From the NCBI RefSeq assembly GCF_036032445.1, contig NZ_CP107932.1, forward strand, positions 4,404,501 through 4,468,500: a stretch of 64,000 bases of DNA, given 5' to 3'. Position 1 is the stretch's first letter; every line of letters starts with the position of its first letter. Made by a program: the position numbers and the translations under genes. This document shows positions 42,978 to 51,731 of this stretch, in pieces. Below the pieces are notes generated by a model that searched no databases, was not told where the DNA came from, and saw nothing but the letters and a program-made list of their open reading frames with translations. The DNA comes from Nocardia sp. NBC_00416. Lineage in GTDB: Bacteria > Actinomycetota > Actinomycetes > Mycobacteriales > Mycobacteriaceae.

Positions 42978-43466
42978 TCAGTGCGGGAGCCGGCGCCGTC
43001 CGCCGATGATCTCGGCGATCAGATCGGTGTAGCCGTCTACCAATTCGGCTAGGCGCTGCCAGCGTTTGCGGACGTGGTTGATGCGCGGCTCCGCCGAGTC
43101 GATCGGGCGATTGGCCTCCGCCCACCCCCACGCCATGCGGTCTATCACCGCCCCCAGCGTCTCGGTGTGGATCACGGTCTCCTCGTCGCGGTGCAGCGCT
43201 CGCTCGACGACCCATTCGTCGATGTCGTCGACCAGTTCGCGGCGGCGATCGTCGACGGCGGCCACCAGCTTCGCGTCTCGCATGGTCGCCCGCCGCGAAT
43301 GCAATGCGGCGAGTGCGTGAGCCGCCCGCAGTATTTCGTGATCGGTGAATCTCCGGCCCTGGAAACTGGACAGAATCTGCGATGCGGTGGGCAGGCCGCC
43401 GGATACCGGCGCGACCTCCATCCCGTATCGAACGTCACCCGGCACCATCACACTCTGTTCAAACAT
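42978..43466 (-). CDS. DUF4254 domain protein
   Basis: A 162-residue helical protein. 'ERALHRDEETVIHTETLGAV' and 'IDRMAWGWAEANR' are the DUF4254 signature, with conserved His and Glu residues. 'RINHVRKRWQRLAELVDGY' closes it. DUF4254 proteins are of unknown function and often occur near WXG100-type genes in Nocardia; here it converges on the immunity-like gene with a 56-bp gap. No membrane segment is present. Confidence 0.8.
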   Translation of the reverse strand: MFEQSVMVPGDVRYGMEVAPVSGGLPTASQILSSFQGRRFTDHEILRAAHALAALHSRRATMRDAKLVAAVDDRRRELVDDIDEWVVERALHRDEETVIHTETLGAVIDRMAWGWAEANRPIDSAEPRINHVRKRWQRLAELVDGYTDLIAEIIGGRRRLPH

Positions 43467-43668
43467 GATCGGCTCTCGATTCGGTCGTACCGCACATCGG
43501 ACAGGCTTTGTTCAGTGGATGACAATAGTCGATGGACATCAATGCGGACCGCAGTAACGCACTATTGCGTTCGCTAGTTTGAGTGCCGATTACTCTCGCT
43601 CTCTCACCGAACCGGATATCTTCTCACCGACGCGGCTATCCGCCAACCGGCGCCGACCCTGCGGGCAC

Positions 43669-43703
43669 AAAAATGCCCCTGACCCATCACGTGGTCAGAG
43701 GCA
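43669..43703 (-). terminator. Rho-independent terminator of the tRNA-Ala gene
   Basis: On the minus strand TGCCTCTGACC and GGTCAGGGGCA pair over 11 bp (one G-T wobble) with an 8-base loop, followed by a run of five T. It ends the transcript about 24 bp downstream of the tRNA. Confidence 0.9.
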
Positions 43704-43726
43704 ATTTCTATTCGGCATTGCAATGG

Positions 43727-43799
43727 TGGAGCTAGGGAGAATCGAACTCCCGACCTTCTCGATGCGAACGAGACGCGCTACCAACTGCGCTATAGCCCC
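43727..43799 (-). tRNA. tRNA-Ala (anticodon CGC)
   Basis: The minus strand folds into a full cloverleaf: acceptor GGGGCTA/TAGCTCC (one G-T pair), D arm GCGC/GCGC, anticodon arm TCTCG-TTCGCAT-CGAGA and T arm GGGAG-TTCGATT-CTCCC. The anticodon CGC reads GCG (Ala). The 3' CCA is encoded in the DNA (43724-43726). The glpR gene lies just upstream on the same strand. Confidence 0.96.
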
Positions 43800-43921
43800 A
43801 TGCGGCTCGGTGAACCGCGCTGTGTCACTCTAGCAAACAGGGTTACCAGAATCCGAATCGGGGCCCTGACCTGCCGATTTCCTCTCAGCGGGCGGTCCCG
43901 CGGCGACGAACGGCCGCTCGG

Positions 43922-44983
43922 TCACGCGCCGGCTGCCCGCCGGATATCTCCGCCCGTCGCCCGGTTGCGTACCGTCCGGGCGACGGTGGCGTCATATGCG
44001 TCCAGATGCTCGAATGCCGGATCCTCGTCGTCGGGTTCGAGCAACCGGGAACGGCGCCGCAACGCACGGGCCGTATCGCGGTCCATACCGGGACGGGCGG
44101 TGCGCAGGGGTGCCGTTTCATCGTCGGCGGGCTCGTGGTCGAACGATTCCTGCGCCTGGCCGGCCAAGCGGGAACTGCGCCGCCGCCGGATCTCCTGTTC
44201 GATCCGGACCTGTTTGCGCAGATAACCCAGATACGTGCCGAGCGACAGCACCGCCCCACCGCATCCCCACCAGAAAACGGGCGCGACGGCGACGGCGAGG
44301 CCGCCGCACAGAATGGCGCCGAGAATGAGCGCGACGACAGCCCGCTGCCGGAAGGTGTAGCGGGCGGCGCGGGCAATGGCGTCGGCTTCGGGGTCGTACC
44401 CGCCGCGGCCGCGGCGAGTGGGCACGAAGTCCTCGTCGTAGTCCTCCGGCTCGGACAGGGGCGCGCGCAGGGTCGAAGTCCGGACAGGCGGTATCCGCGC
44501 GGGCACGGTGTCCTCGAACGACGGGGCGGCATCCTCGAACGGCGAAGCGGTTTCGTCGGCCGGGATCTCTTCGTCGGCCCGCTCGGCGTGCTCGGAATCC
44601 GAATCGTCCCAGTCATCGTCGAGCCCGGCGTCCGAGGCATTGTCGTCGCCGTCGCGGTCGTCGTACCCGGCGACCACGGTCGGGTCCTTCGCACCGAAGT
44701 CCGATTGTTCGTCGTCTGCCGCGGTATCGGCCTCCTCGGCCCCTGTGGTCATCGGATCCTCCGCATCGTTGCCGTGGTGACGCTTTCGGTAGGGCCGGCT
44801 GGGCCGCTTCTTGCGGGCATGGCCACTTCCCTTACGCCGTTTGGAATCTCCACGATGCAGCACCCGCGTGGCCAGGGCGGTGTCGGTTGTCCGGCGGATT
44901 CTGGGATGCCGATCGGCAAGGATGGGGAACAGGACGAAGACCCACAGCACGACCAGCCCGATCCACAGGATCGAATTCGGCAT
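43922..44983 (-). CDS. glpR: Gephyrin-like molybdotransferase receptor GlpR
   Basis: A 353-residue membrane protein. One N-terminal anchor ('SILWIGLVVLWVFVLFPILA') is followed by a basic, then strongly acidic linker (residues 45-160). Two adjacent hydrophobic segments (about 205-250) and a charged tail complete it. GlpR was described in Corynebacterium as the membrane receptor of the FtsZ-binding protein Glp; the glp-rimJ-glpR order is kept here. The start chosen is the ATG at 44983, as in relatives; a GTG four codons upstream is possible. Confidence 0.8.
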   Translation of the reverse strand: MPNSILWIGLVVLWVFVLFPILADRHPRIRRTTDTALATRVLHRGDSKRRKGSGHARKKRPSRPYRKRHHGNDAEDPMTTGAEEADTAADDEQSDFGAKDPTVVAGYDDRDGDDNASDAGLDDDWDDSDSEHAERADEEIPADETASPFEDAAPSFEDTVPARIPPVRTSTLRAPLSEPEDYDEDFVPTRRGRGGYDPEADAIARAARYTFRQRAVVALILGAILCGGLAVAVAPVFWWGCGGAVLSLGTYLGYLRKQVRIEQEIRRRRSSRLAGQAQESFDHEPADDETAPLRTARPGMDRDTARALRRRSRLLEPDDEDPAFEHLDAYDATVARTVRNRATGGDIRRAAGA

Positions 44984-45247
44984 CGTCGTCAGCACCTCCG
45001 TCCCGCCTGGTCGTCGTCCGAGCCCACGCCATGAACCGTGTGCGCCCCGAGACCGGAGTTCTTCCCCGCGGGTACGTCTCGCAGATCGTGGTACGAGCTC
45101 TCCACCGATGGCACAGGGCGCACCACCGACGTCCGTAGGTTAATTCCGAGTAGGGGTACAACACGGCAGGCGCGCCGTGCACATACGCCACATGAGTCAC
45201 ATTTCCACCAGCGCCGGGTCCGAACAGGCGGGTTTCCGGCGACCCCG

Positions 45248-45898
45248 TCACCGCAGCGTCAACCGTCCTTCCCTGGCCAGACGATCGACGACCCTGCCGG
45301 GCAGTTCCTCGACGGTCATCCCGACCAGCAGATGATCGCGCCACGCCCCGTCCACATCGAGATACCTACGCAGCAAACCTTCTTCACGAAATCCCACATT
45401 GCGCAGCACCGCCTGGCTCGCCAGGTTCTCCGGACGCACCGTGGCCTCCACCCGATGCAACCCGACCGGCCCGAAACAGTGGTCGAGCCCCAGCGCCAAC
45501 GCCGCCGTCGCGACCCCCTGCCCGCCGAGATCCTTGGCCACCCAGTAGCCGATCCACGCCGAACGCAACGCGCCGCGCACGATATTGCCGACCGTCAACT
45601 GCCCGCTGAACGCGCCGTCGACTTCGATCACCAGCGGAATCATCGCCCCGCGCCGCGCCTCGGCCTTCAAACTCGACCACAGCGGCGGCCAATTCGACGC
45701 GTGGTTCCGCGCGTCCCAGGCGCCGCGCCCGGTCGGCTCCCACGGCTCCAGATGGTTCTGGTCCCGCAACCTGATCCGGCTCCACGCCGCCGCATCTCGC
45801 AAGCGAACGGGACGCAGCGTCACCTCCCCGGCGGGCACTCGCACCGGACCGAGGTGCGCAGGCCACCCGGGATGCTGGGCGGCCCGGAAAACATTCAT
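45248..45898 (-). CDS. rimJ: GNAT acetyltransferase, RimJ-like
   Basis: A 216-residue GNAT enzyme of the ribosomal-protein N-terminal acetyltransferase type. The acetyl-CoA loop is 'YWVAKDLGGQGVATAALALG' (Q/G-x-G-x-A) and 'ATVRPENLASQAVLRNVGF' is the conserved end. It sits between glp and glpR as in mycobacteria (Rv0995). The substrate is not shown by sequence. A GTG three codons upstream of the chosen ATG could also be the start. Confidence 0.88.
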   Translation of the reverse strand: MNVFRAAQHPGWPAHLGPVRVPAGEVTLRPVRLRDAAAWSRIRLRDQNHLEPWEPTGRGAWDARNHASNWPPLWSSLKAEARRGAMIPLVIEVDGAFSGQLTVGNIVRGALRSAWIGYWVAKDLGGQGVATAALALGLDHCFGPVGLHRVEATVRPENLASQAVLRNVGFREEGLLRRYLDVDGAWRDHLLVGMTVEELPGRVVDRLAREGRLTLR

Positions 45899-45909
45899 GG
45901 ATTCCACTT

Positions 45910-47169
45910 CTAGCCGCGCTGCGCCAGGAACGCGACCCGAACCTTGTCACCGGTGCGGATTTCGATGTCGTCGGGCTCGACCACTATCAGGCTGTTGGCC
46001 TCCGACATCGCGGCCAGCAGATGCGAGGACGCCCCCGCGCTGTTGCCGAGCGGCTGCACCAGGTATTCGCCGGTGGCCTCGTCGCGCATCAACTGCGCGC
46101 GCAGATAGCCCTTCCGACCCGCCATCGATTGGATGGGAGTGATGGTCCGCGCCCGGACTATGCGACGCATGGGCTGACGCCTCCCCAGCGCGATCCGGAT
46201 CAGCGGCCGCACCATTACTTCGAACACCACCAGCGCGCCCACCGGGTTGGACGGCAACAGGAACGTCGGCACCTCGTCACGACCCAGCCGCCCGAAGCCC
46301 TGCACCGAACCCGGATGCATGGCGACCCGGGCGATCTCCAGTTCTCCGAGACCCTCGAGCGCCTCGCGCACCTGGTCGGAGGCCCAGCCGCCGACCGCGC
46401 CCGCGATCACCACGACTTCCGCTCGCACCAACTGCCCTTCGACCACATCCCGCAGGCGGCGCGGGTCGGCGTCGACGATGCCGACCCGGTTCACATCCGC
46501 GCCGGCGTCGCGGGCGGCGGCGGCCAGCGCGTAGGAGTTCACGTCGTACACCTGCCCCGGGCCGGGCGCGCGGTCGATATCGACCAGTTCCTCGCCGATC
46601 GAGATCACCGACAGCCGCGGCCGCGGATGGATCAGCACCTTGTCCTGACCGACCGCCGCCAGCAGCCCGACCTGGGCGGGCCCGATGATCGTGCCCGCGT
46701 GTACCGCCACGTCCCCGGGTTGCACATCGTCACCGGCCCGGCGCACATAGTCGCCCGAACGCACCGGTTCGTACACCTTGAGCCGACCCCGACCACCGTC
46801 GGTGAAGTCCAGCGGCAGCACCGCGTCCGCGAGCGTGGGCAGCGGCGCGCCGGTAGCGACCCGGACCGTCTGCCGGGGCTGGAGCCGGATCGGCTGCCGG
46901 GAACCGGCGAGTACCTCACCGACGACCGGCAGCGTCAGATCGACCAGTTCGCCGTCCTCGTCCCGGATATCGGCGCCGGCGGACGCGACGTCCACGCTGC
47001 GCACCGCGTATCCGTCGATGGCGGCCTGATCGAAACCGGGCAGCGGCCGTTCGGTCACCACGTCCTCGGCACAGAGCAGGCCCTGGGCCTCGGAAATCGC
47101 GACCCGCACCGGCCGCGGCGCGACGGCCGCGGCAGTCACTTTGATCTGCTGATCCTCAACAGAGCGCAT
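45910..47169 (-). CDS. glp: Gephyrin-like molybdotransferase Glp (MoeA family)
   Basis: A 419-residue MoeA-fold protein. 'LPGFDQAAIDGYAVRSVDVA' is the MoeA signature with changes from the usual FDNSAMDGYAV. 'SVISIGEELVDID' and 'FLLPSNPVGALVVFEV' also deviate from catalytic MoeA sequences. In Corynebacterium this paralogue binds FtsZ and works in division with GlpR instead of (or besides) making molybdenum cofactor. It is followed by rimJ 11 bp downstream and preceded by galU, 36 bp upstream. Confidence 0.88.
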   Translation of the reverse strand: MRSVEDQQIKVTAAAVAPRPVRVAISEAQGLLCAEDVVTERPLPGFDQAAIDGYAVRSVDVASAGADIRDEDGELVDLTLPVVGEVLAGSRQPIRLQPRQTVRVATGAPLPTLADAVLPLDFTDGGRGRLKVYEPVRSGDYVRRAGDDVQPGDVAVHAGTIIGPAQVGLLAAVGQDKVLIHPRPRLSVISIGEELVDIDRAPGPGQVYDVNSYALAAAARDAGADVNRVGIVDADPRRLRDVVEGQLVRAEVVVIAGAVGGWASDQVREALEGLGELEIARVAMHPGSVQGFGRLGRDEVPTFLLPSNPVGALVVFEVMVRPLIRIALGRRQPMRRIVRARTITPIQSMAGRKGYLRAQLMRDEATGEYLVQPLGNSAGASSHLLAAMSEANSLIVVEPDDIEIRTGDKVRVAFLAQRG

Positions 47170-47205
47170 CCAGCCCTTCCCGATGTCCTCGCCCCGCAGG
47201 CGATC

Positions 47206-48171
47206 TCATTCCTCCGCGGTGAGTTGCGGGTTCCAGTCCGGGCTCAGCCGGTTCTGGAGCCACTCGCGCAGCGCAGGGCCGTATTCCTCGCGCTCCAACG
47301 CGAAATCCACCGCAGCACGAAGATAGCCGCCCGGGTTACCGAGATCGTGGCGCGACCCACGGTGGACGACAACATGGACCGGATGTCCTTCGTCGATCAG
47401 CAGTGAAATCGCGTCGGTGAGTTGCAGTTCCCCGCCGGCGCCGGGGCCGATCCGGCGCAGCGCGTCGAAAATCGCGCGATCCAGCAGGTAACGCCCGGCG
47501 GCCGCGAAGGTAGAGGGCGCGTCGGACAGGCCGGGCTTCTCCACCATGCCCTTGACGCGCAGCACATTCGGATTGACCGCGTCGGGGACCGGCGCGACGT
47601 CGAAGACCCCGTAGGCGCTCACCTGATCCTTGGGGACATCGATAGCGCACAGCACGGACCCGCCGCGTTTACGCCGGACCCGGTTCATCACATCCAGCAC
47701 GCCACACGGCAGGACCAGGTCGTCGGGGAGCAGTACCGCGATCACGTCCTCGTCGAGGTCGAGCACCGATTCGGCCTGCGCCACCGCGTGACCGAGCCCG
47801 AGCGGCTCCTCCTGCACCACCGACGTCACATCCAGCAGCCCCGGCGCCTTGCGCACCTTCTCCAGCAGCTGGAACTTCCCGCGCTCGGCGAGGGTGCTCT
47901 CCAGCACGAGGTCCTCCACGAAATGCGCGACCACGCCGTCTTTGCCGGGGGAGGTCACGATCACCAGCCGCTGGGCTCCGGATTCGGCCGCCTCGCTGGC
48001 CACCAGTTCGATACCGGGGGTGTCGACCACCGGCAGTAGTTCCTTGGGCACCGTCTTGGTCGCGGGCAGGAACCTGGTTCCCAGCCCGGCCGCGGGTACG
48101 ACGGCCGTCCGGAAGCCCGTTTCCGGCGCGGAGACGCCCTCGTTGCCCTGTTCTGCGGCCTTTGCTGTCAT
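47206..48171 (-). CDS. galU: UTP-glucose-1-phosphate uridylyltransferase GalU
   Basis: A 321-residue nucleotidyltransferase that makes UDP-glucose for envelope and storage glycans. The N-terminal nucleotide site is 'VPAAGLGTRFLPATKTVPKE', and 'GLGHAVAQAE' and 'GMVEKPGLSDAPS' follow. The start chosen is the ATG at 48171 with AGGG upstream; a GTG two codons earlier is possible. It is the first gene of the galU-glp-rimJ-glpR group and divergent from the 5-FCL gene. Confidence 0.95.
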   Translation of the reverse strand: MTAKAAEQGNEGVSAPETGFRTAVVPAAGLGTRFLPATKTVPKELLPVVDTPGIELVASEAAESGAQRLVIVTSPGKDGVVAHFVEDLVLESTLAERGKFQLLEKVRKAPGLLDVTSVVQEEPLGLGHAVAQAESVLDLDEDVIAVLLPDDLVLPCGVLDVMNRVRRKRGGSVLCAIDVPKDQVSAYGVFDVAPVPDAVNPNVLRVKGMVEKPGLSDAPSTFAAAGRYLLDRAIFDALRRIGPGAGGELQLTDAISLLIDEGHPVHVVVHRGSRHDLGNPGGYLRAAVDFALEREEYGPALREWLQNRLSPDWNPQLTAEE

Positions 48172-48262
48172 ATACACACCCTATCCATCCAGAGCACCGT
48201 CCAAACGGCTGTACACCGGCTCGCCGCGGACTTTCGGGACGAAACCGGCACAGTGAGAGCCT

Positions 48263-48865
48263 ATGGTTGTCGCCGTGCCGATGCCCGACGAGCGTGACAA
48301 ACAGGCCTGGCGCGCGGCGATCCGCGCCCGCCGGGCGGGGCTTGCGGAATCCGTACGCGCGGCGGAGGCGGCGGCGCTGGCCGCCGCGGCCGCGGAACTG
48401 GGTCCCGCTGAGTGGATGTGCGCATACGTGCCGATGCCCAGCGAACCGGGGTCGCTCGCGCTGCCGGAGGCGCTGCGGACCACCGGGAGCCGGGTGCTGA
48501 TACCCGTGACCGGAGAGCCGGGCCCGCTGCGCTGGGGGGAGTTCACCGGCGTGGAAGCGCTGCGCCCGGCCCGGTACGGCCTGCTCGAGCCGACCGGTCC
48601 GGTACTGCCGCCGGAGACCGTCGCGCGGGCCGGGGTCGTGCTCATTCCGGCGCTCGCGGTGGACCGGCGCGGCGTCCGGCTCGGCCAGGGCGCCGGCTAC
48701 TACGACCGGACACTCGGTATGGTCGATGCGGCGGCCCGGCGGATCGTGGTGGTTCGCGACGACGAAGTAGTCGAGCGCCTCCCCGAGGAACCGCACGATA
48801 TCCGGATGAACTGGGTACTCACTCCCGAAGGCGGCGTGCGACGGCTCGGTGTGCCACGGGACTGA
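48263..48865 (+). CDS. 5-formyltetrahydrofolate cyclo-ligase
   Basis: A 200-residue ATP-dependent enzyme recycling 5-formyl-THF to 5,10-methenyl-THF. The signature is 'GVRLGQGAGYYDRTLG', and 'VVLIPALAVDRRG' is the preceding strand. The gene stands where Rv0992c stands in M. tuberculosis, next to galU and the FmdB-type gene. The exact start is uncertain: ATG 48263, GTG 48275 or ATG 48281. Confidence 0.92.
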   Translation: MVVAVPMPDERDKQAWRAAIRARRAGLAESVRAAEAAALAAAAAELGPAEWMCAYVPMPSEPGSLALPEALRTTGSRVLIPVTGEPGPLRWGEFTGVEALRPARYGLLEPTGPVLPPETVARAGVVLIPALAVDRRGVRLGQGAGYYDRTLGMVDAAARRIVVVRDDEVVERLPEEPHDIRMNWVLTPEGGVRRLGVPRD

Positions 48866-48942
48866 CGACCGGCCCGGCGGGGCGTGAGAGTGGTGCTCGG
48901 CACAGTTGCCGGCATCCGGGAATCAATCGACGATTGGCACTG

Positions 48943-48969
48943 TTGGCACTGTCGCCTGTAGAGTGCTAA
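48943..48969 (+). promoter_or_regulatory. CIRCE element (HrcA operator) upstream of the Ruc-type gene
   Basis: TTGGCACTG, nine bases, GAGTGCTAA has the exact CIRCE layout (TTAGCACTC-N9-GAGTGCTAA). The right arm is perfect and the left arm has two differences. A second TTGGCACTG lies directly before it (48934-48942). It ends 24 bp before the start codon, so HrcA should repress the gene except during heat shock. Confidence 0.85.
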
Positions 48970-48993
48970 GTCTCGAATACTGCGGAGGACCCA

Positions 48994-49317
48994 GTGCCAA
49001 CCTATTCATACGCGTGCACCCAGTGCGACAACCGCTTCGATGTCGTCCAGTCCTTTACCGACGAGGCGCTCACTGTCTGCTCGGAGTGCTCCGGCGCCCT
49101 GCGTAAGCTCTTCAACTCGGTGGGCATCGTCTTCAAGGGCAGCGGCTTCTACCGGACCGACAGCCGCAGCGGCGCGTCGACCGCCAGCGAACCGGCGGCC
49201 AAATCCGACAGCTCCGGGTCGAGCTCGTCCGGTTCGAGTTCGGACAAGGGTTCGAGCTCGAGTTCGGACAAAGGTTCGGCAGGCACCTCCTCGACGCCGG
49301 CCGCCGCCGCCAGCTGA
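48994..49317 (+). CDS. ruc: FmdB-type zinc-ribbon protein, homologue of the redox chaperone Ruc (Rv0991c)
   Basis: A 107-residue protein. Residues 1-45 form a zinc ribbon with two C-x2-C pairs ('YACTQC' and 'VCSECSG'). Residues 60-107 are a disordered Ser/Lys/Asp-rich tail. M. tuberculosis Rv0991c (Ruc) has the same architecture, is controlled by HrcA, and becomes a holdase when the cysteines are oxidised. The CIRCE site and the position next to the 5-FCL gene agree. The GTG start follows GGAGG. Confidence 0.85.
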   Translation: MPTYSYACTQCDNRFDVVQSFTDEALTVCSECSGALRKLFNSVGIVFKGSGFYRTDSRSGASTASEPAAKSDSSGSSSSGSSSDKGSSSSSDKGSAGTSSTPAAAAS

Positions 49318-49457
49318 GTCGGATACCGCACCCCCGGCCGCTCGCGCACGGCAGGCCCTCGGCCCAGCGCGCGGTGTGATCAATCCACAGCCCGGGAGTT
49401 GTCCACAGCCGCACACATCCCCGGCTGTCGGCCGGATAACGCCCATACGCTCGGCCC

Positions 49458-50159
49458 ATGAGTCGTATCCGGCCCCCCTTCCGCCCCGGCGTCGCCGGTG
49501 GCCGCGGCCGCCTCGGTTCCGGTGAGACCTGGCGCGACGCATTCGAGAACCGTCCGCCGTGGGCCGACGCAATCCTGTTGCGGCGCATCCTGGCCGCACT
49601 GTGCGCGGTCACGGCCGCGATACTGTTCCTGCGCGGTGATCCGGACGGGGAGCGCGTTTTCGTCGTGGTCGCCGCGCACGATCTACCGCCCGGGCATCTC
49701 CTCGAACCCGCAGATCTGCGCCTCGCTCCGTATCCGCCTGCCACCGCGCCCGACGGCGCCGCCCGCGATCCGGCGCCGCTGGCCGGCGCGGTGCTCACCG
49801 CCGCCCTGCGGTCGGGCGAGGTACTCACTGATCTGCGGGTGATCGGGCCCCGCCTCGCCGAGGTCGCGGCGGGCATCACAGATGCCCGGATCGTGCCGGT
49901 ACGGCTGGCCGATACCGCACTCGCCGAGATCCTGCGGGCCGGAGACCGTGTGGACGTGGTGGCCGCCGGCGCCGAGGACCCGGCCCTCGCACGAACCCTG
50001 GCCGTCGATGCCGCGGTGGTCCTGGTGTCCGGTCCGCCCGCCGAGGCCGGAACCGGCCGCCACCCGGAACGGGTCGTGCTGGTGGCCATGGACGCACGGC
50101 GCGCGGCGGCGGTGGCCGCGGCCTCGCTGAACAGCGCACTCACCGTGATCTTCCATTGA
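49458..50159 (+). CDS. SAF-domain (CpaB/RcpC-like) membrane-anchored protein
   Basis: A 233-residue protein. A basic N-terminus and one membrane segment (about 41-58, 'LLRRILAALCAVTAAILFLR') precede a SAF domain (about 67-135: 'VVAAHDLPPGHLLEPADLRL', 'GAVLTAALRSGEVLTDLRV'). A RcpC-like region containing 'LRAGDRVDVVAAG' follows. Such proteins act in Flp/Tad pilus assembly or cell-wall attachment, but no tad gene is adjacent. Similar lone SAF proteins stand in this place in mycobacteria. Confidence 0.8.
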   Translation: MSRIRPPFRPGVAGGRGRLGSGETWRDAFENRPPWADAILLRRILAALCAVTAAILFLRGDPDGERVFVVVAAHDLPPGHLLEPADLRLAPYPPATAPDGAARDPAPLAGAVLTAALRSGEVLTDLRVIGPRLAEVAAGITDARIVPVRLADTALAEILRAGDRVDVVAAGAEDPALARTLAVDAAVVLVSGPPAEAGTGRHPERVVLVAMDARRAAAVAAASLNSALTVIFH

Positions 50160-50213
50160 CTCGTCGACTTTTCCGCCGACACATCGATCCGACACCCGCC
50201 CCGGACACACGGA

Positions 50214-50245
50214 CGGGACCCGCCGCGAACGCGCGGCAGGTCCCG
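50214..50245. terminator. Hairpin between the convergent SAF gene and the porin cluster
   Basis: Arms CGGGACCCGCCGCG and CGCGGCAGGTCCCG (one mismatch) enclose the loop AACG. There is no T-run on either side, so termination is inferred from position and stem strength. It could serve both converging transcripts. Confidence 0.6.
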
Positions 50246-50303
50246 CTACCGTGCCTGTGGCCGGCCGGTTCGGTAACCCGGCCGTATCGGCTGAACAGCC
50301 GGA

Positions 50304-50978
50304 TCAGCCGAGGCTGAACGGCTGACCCCACAGTGTCACGACGGACATGACGTTCTCGGTCTCGACCTTGACCTTCACGAACGCGCGGGCCTGTGCGTAG
50401 CCGCCGCAGCCGTTGAGGCCGATGGTCTCATCGGACCAGGTGACAGAGCCGCTGTTGCCCTTGAACTTGTTATTGGTCGCGTGATCCTCGTTGCCGTAGT
50501 CGTCCGGCTTCTCGATATCGAGGACGTAGAACGCCTTCGCCTGGCCGGGGCCGAGCGTCAGGTTGCCGCCGCCTTCACCGCTGGGGCTGACGTCGACGGT
50601 GTCGCCCTCGACACTCACATCGGCGCCGGCACCGCCTTCGACACCGCCGCCGTCGATGTTCACCTGGCAGCCCACGACATAGCCGGGGTAGATCTTGCCG
50701 CCCACTTTGTCGCCACCGGCGATCTCGACCTGCGCGCTACCGGAGGCCCACGCGTTGCGGTGGACCGGGGTGGCGCCCATGGACGGGTTGATGTTCGCGG
50801 ACTCGCCGGCGAGGCGCACAGTCACCACGGTGCCGTCGGACAGGGTCTTGACGATTTCGCCGCCGGGCAGCGGGATGAAGGTGTCGGCGTTGGCAGCGCC
50901 GGCGGAGAACAGGCCCAGCGCGATCGTGGCGGCCGCACCGACGCCGGCTAGGCGCGCCAGATTCTTACGGTTGAACAT
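50304..50978 (-). CDS. MspA-family porin, A-type subunit, copy 1
   Basis: A 224-residue outer-membrane porin precursor. The signal peptide (about 1-31) ends 'LFSAGAANA-DTF'. The mature part has 'NPSMGATPVHRNAWASGSAQ' and two cysteines ('VVGCQVNIDG', 'LNGCGGYAQARAF'). It is the last gene of a four-gene tandem and paired with the B-type gene 78 bp upstream. MspA-type proteins make channels through the mycolic-acid layer; in Nocardia farcinica two different subunits (NfpA, NfpB) form one channel. I infer that A and B here do the same. Confidence 0.9.
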   Translation of the reverse strand: MFNRKNLARLAGVGAAATIALGLFSAGAANADTFIPLPGGEIVKTLSDGTVVTVRLAGESANINPSMGATPVHRNAWASGSAQVEIAGGDKVGGKIYPGYVVGCQVNIDGGGVEGGAGADVSVEGDTVDVSPSGEGGGNLTLGPGQAKAFYVLDIEKPDDYGNEDHATNNKFKGNSGSVTWSDETIGLNGCGGYAQARAFVKVKVETENVMSVVTLWGQPFSLG

Positions 50979-51056
50979 GTGTAAATGCCCCTCTGGGGTT
51001 GAATTCGCTACAGCGAGAGAAGAAGTGTGGGTGGGTGAATTCGACCGGTGCCCGTA

Positions 51057-51731
51057 TCAGCCGATGCTGAACGGCTGCCCGTAGAGGGTGGTCTTCGAGT
51101 AGTGGTCACCGATGATCTCGACCACCGTGTACGCCCGCGCCTGCGCGTAACCGGCGCAGCCCTGGATCTCCATCTCCACGTCCTGGTACTCGACGGAGTA
51201 GACACCGGGCTTCGGAATGTCCTTGTACTCGATCTGCACGAACTTGACATCGCCCGGGCCCAGCTCGACGCCGACCGAGCCGCCGACGCTGCCGCCGCCG
51301 ACCTCGATACCGACGGAGCCGCCGAGACCGATCGCGTCATCGGCGATGCTGACCTGGCAGCCGACGATGTATCCGGTGTTGATCTGCGAAGCGCCATGGG
51401 TCGAGGAGTTGTTGGTTCCGTCCTCGCCGGTCGGACCGTTGTTCGGGCCCGCTTCGCCTTCGGGAGTGACCGAGACGTCCGCGGCGGCGTTACCCGAGAC
51501 CCAGACGGTACGGCCCGCGCCGTTGGCGGCCATGGACGGCGACACCAGCGCACTCTCGTTGGTGCGGGTGATCTTGACACCGGGCGCGACTTTCTCACCG
51601 TTCGGCAGCGGAACGAAGGTATCCGCGTTCGCGGCACCGGTGGAGAACAGTCCCATGGCCACAGCAGCGACGGCGCCCACGCCCAGAGCGCGCGCGCCGA
51701 AGCGCAGACCGGTGGTGCGGTTCTTGCTCAT
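51057..51731 (-). CDS. MspA-family porin, B-type subunit, copy 1
   Basis: A 224-residue MspA-like porin precursor of the second type. The signal peptide ends 'LFSTGAANA-DTF'. Diagnostic B-type features are 'NGAGRTVWVSGNAAADVSVT', 'NNGPTGEDGTNNSSTHGASQ' and the C-terminal 'TTLYGQPFSIG'. The chosen ATG at 51731 has AGGGG about five bases upstream. Followed by the A-type gene after 78 bp. Confidence 0.9.
   Translation of the reverse strand: MSKNRTTGLRFGARALGVGAVAAVAMGLFSTGAANADTFVPLPNGEKVAPGVKITRTNESALVSPSMAANGAGRTVWVSGNAAADVSVTPEGEAGPNNGPTGEDGTNNSSTHGASQINTGYIVGCQVSIADDAIGLGGSVGIEVGGGSVGGSVGVELGPGDVKFVQIEYKDIPKPGVYSVEYQDVEMEIQGCAGYAQARAYTVVEIIGDHYSKTTLYGQPFSIG

Noticed and set aside
45150..45200. 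Hairpin CACGGC-AGGCGC-GCCGTG upstream of glpR
   Set aside because: Six-bp stems are common at this GC content, and there is no T-run or conserved context.
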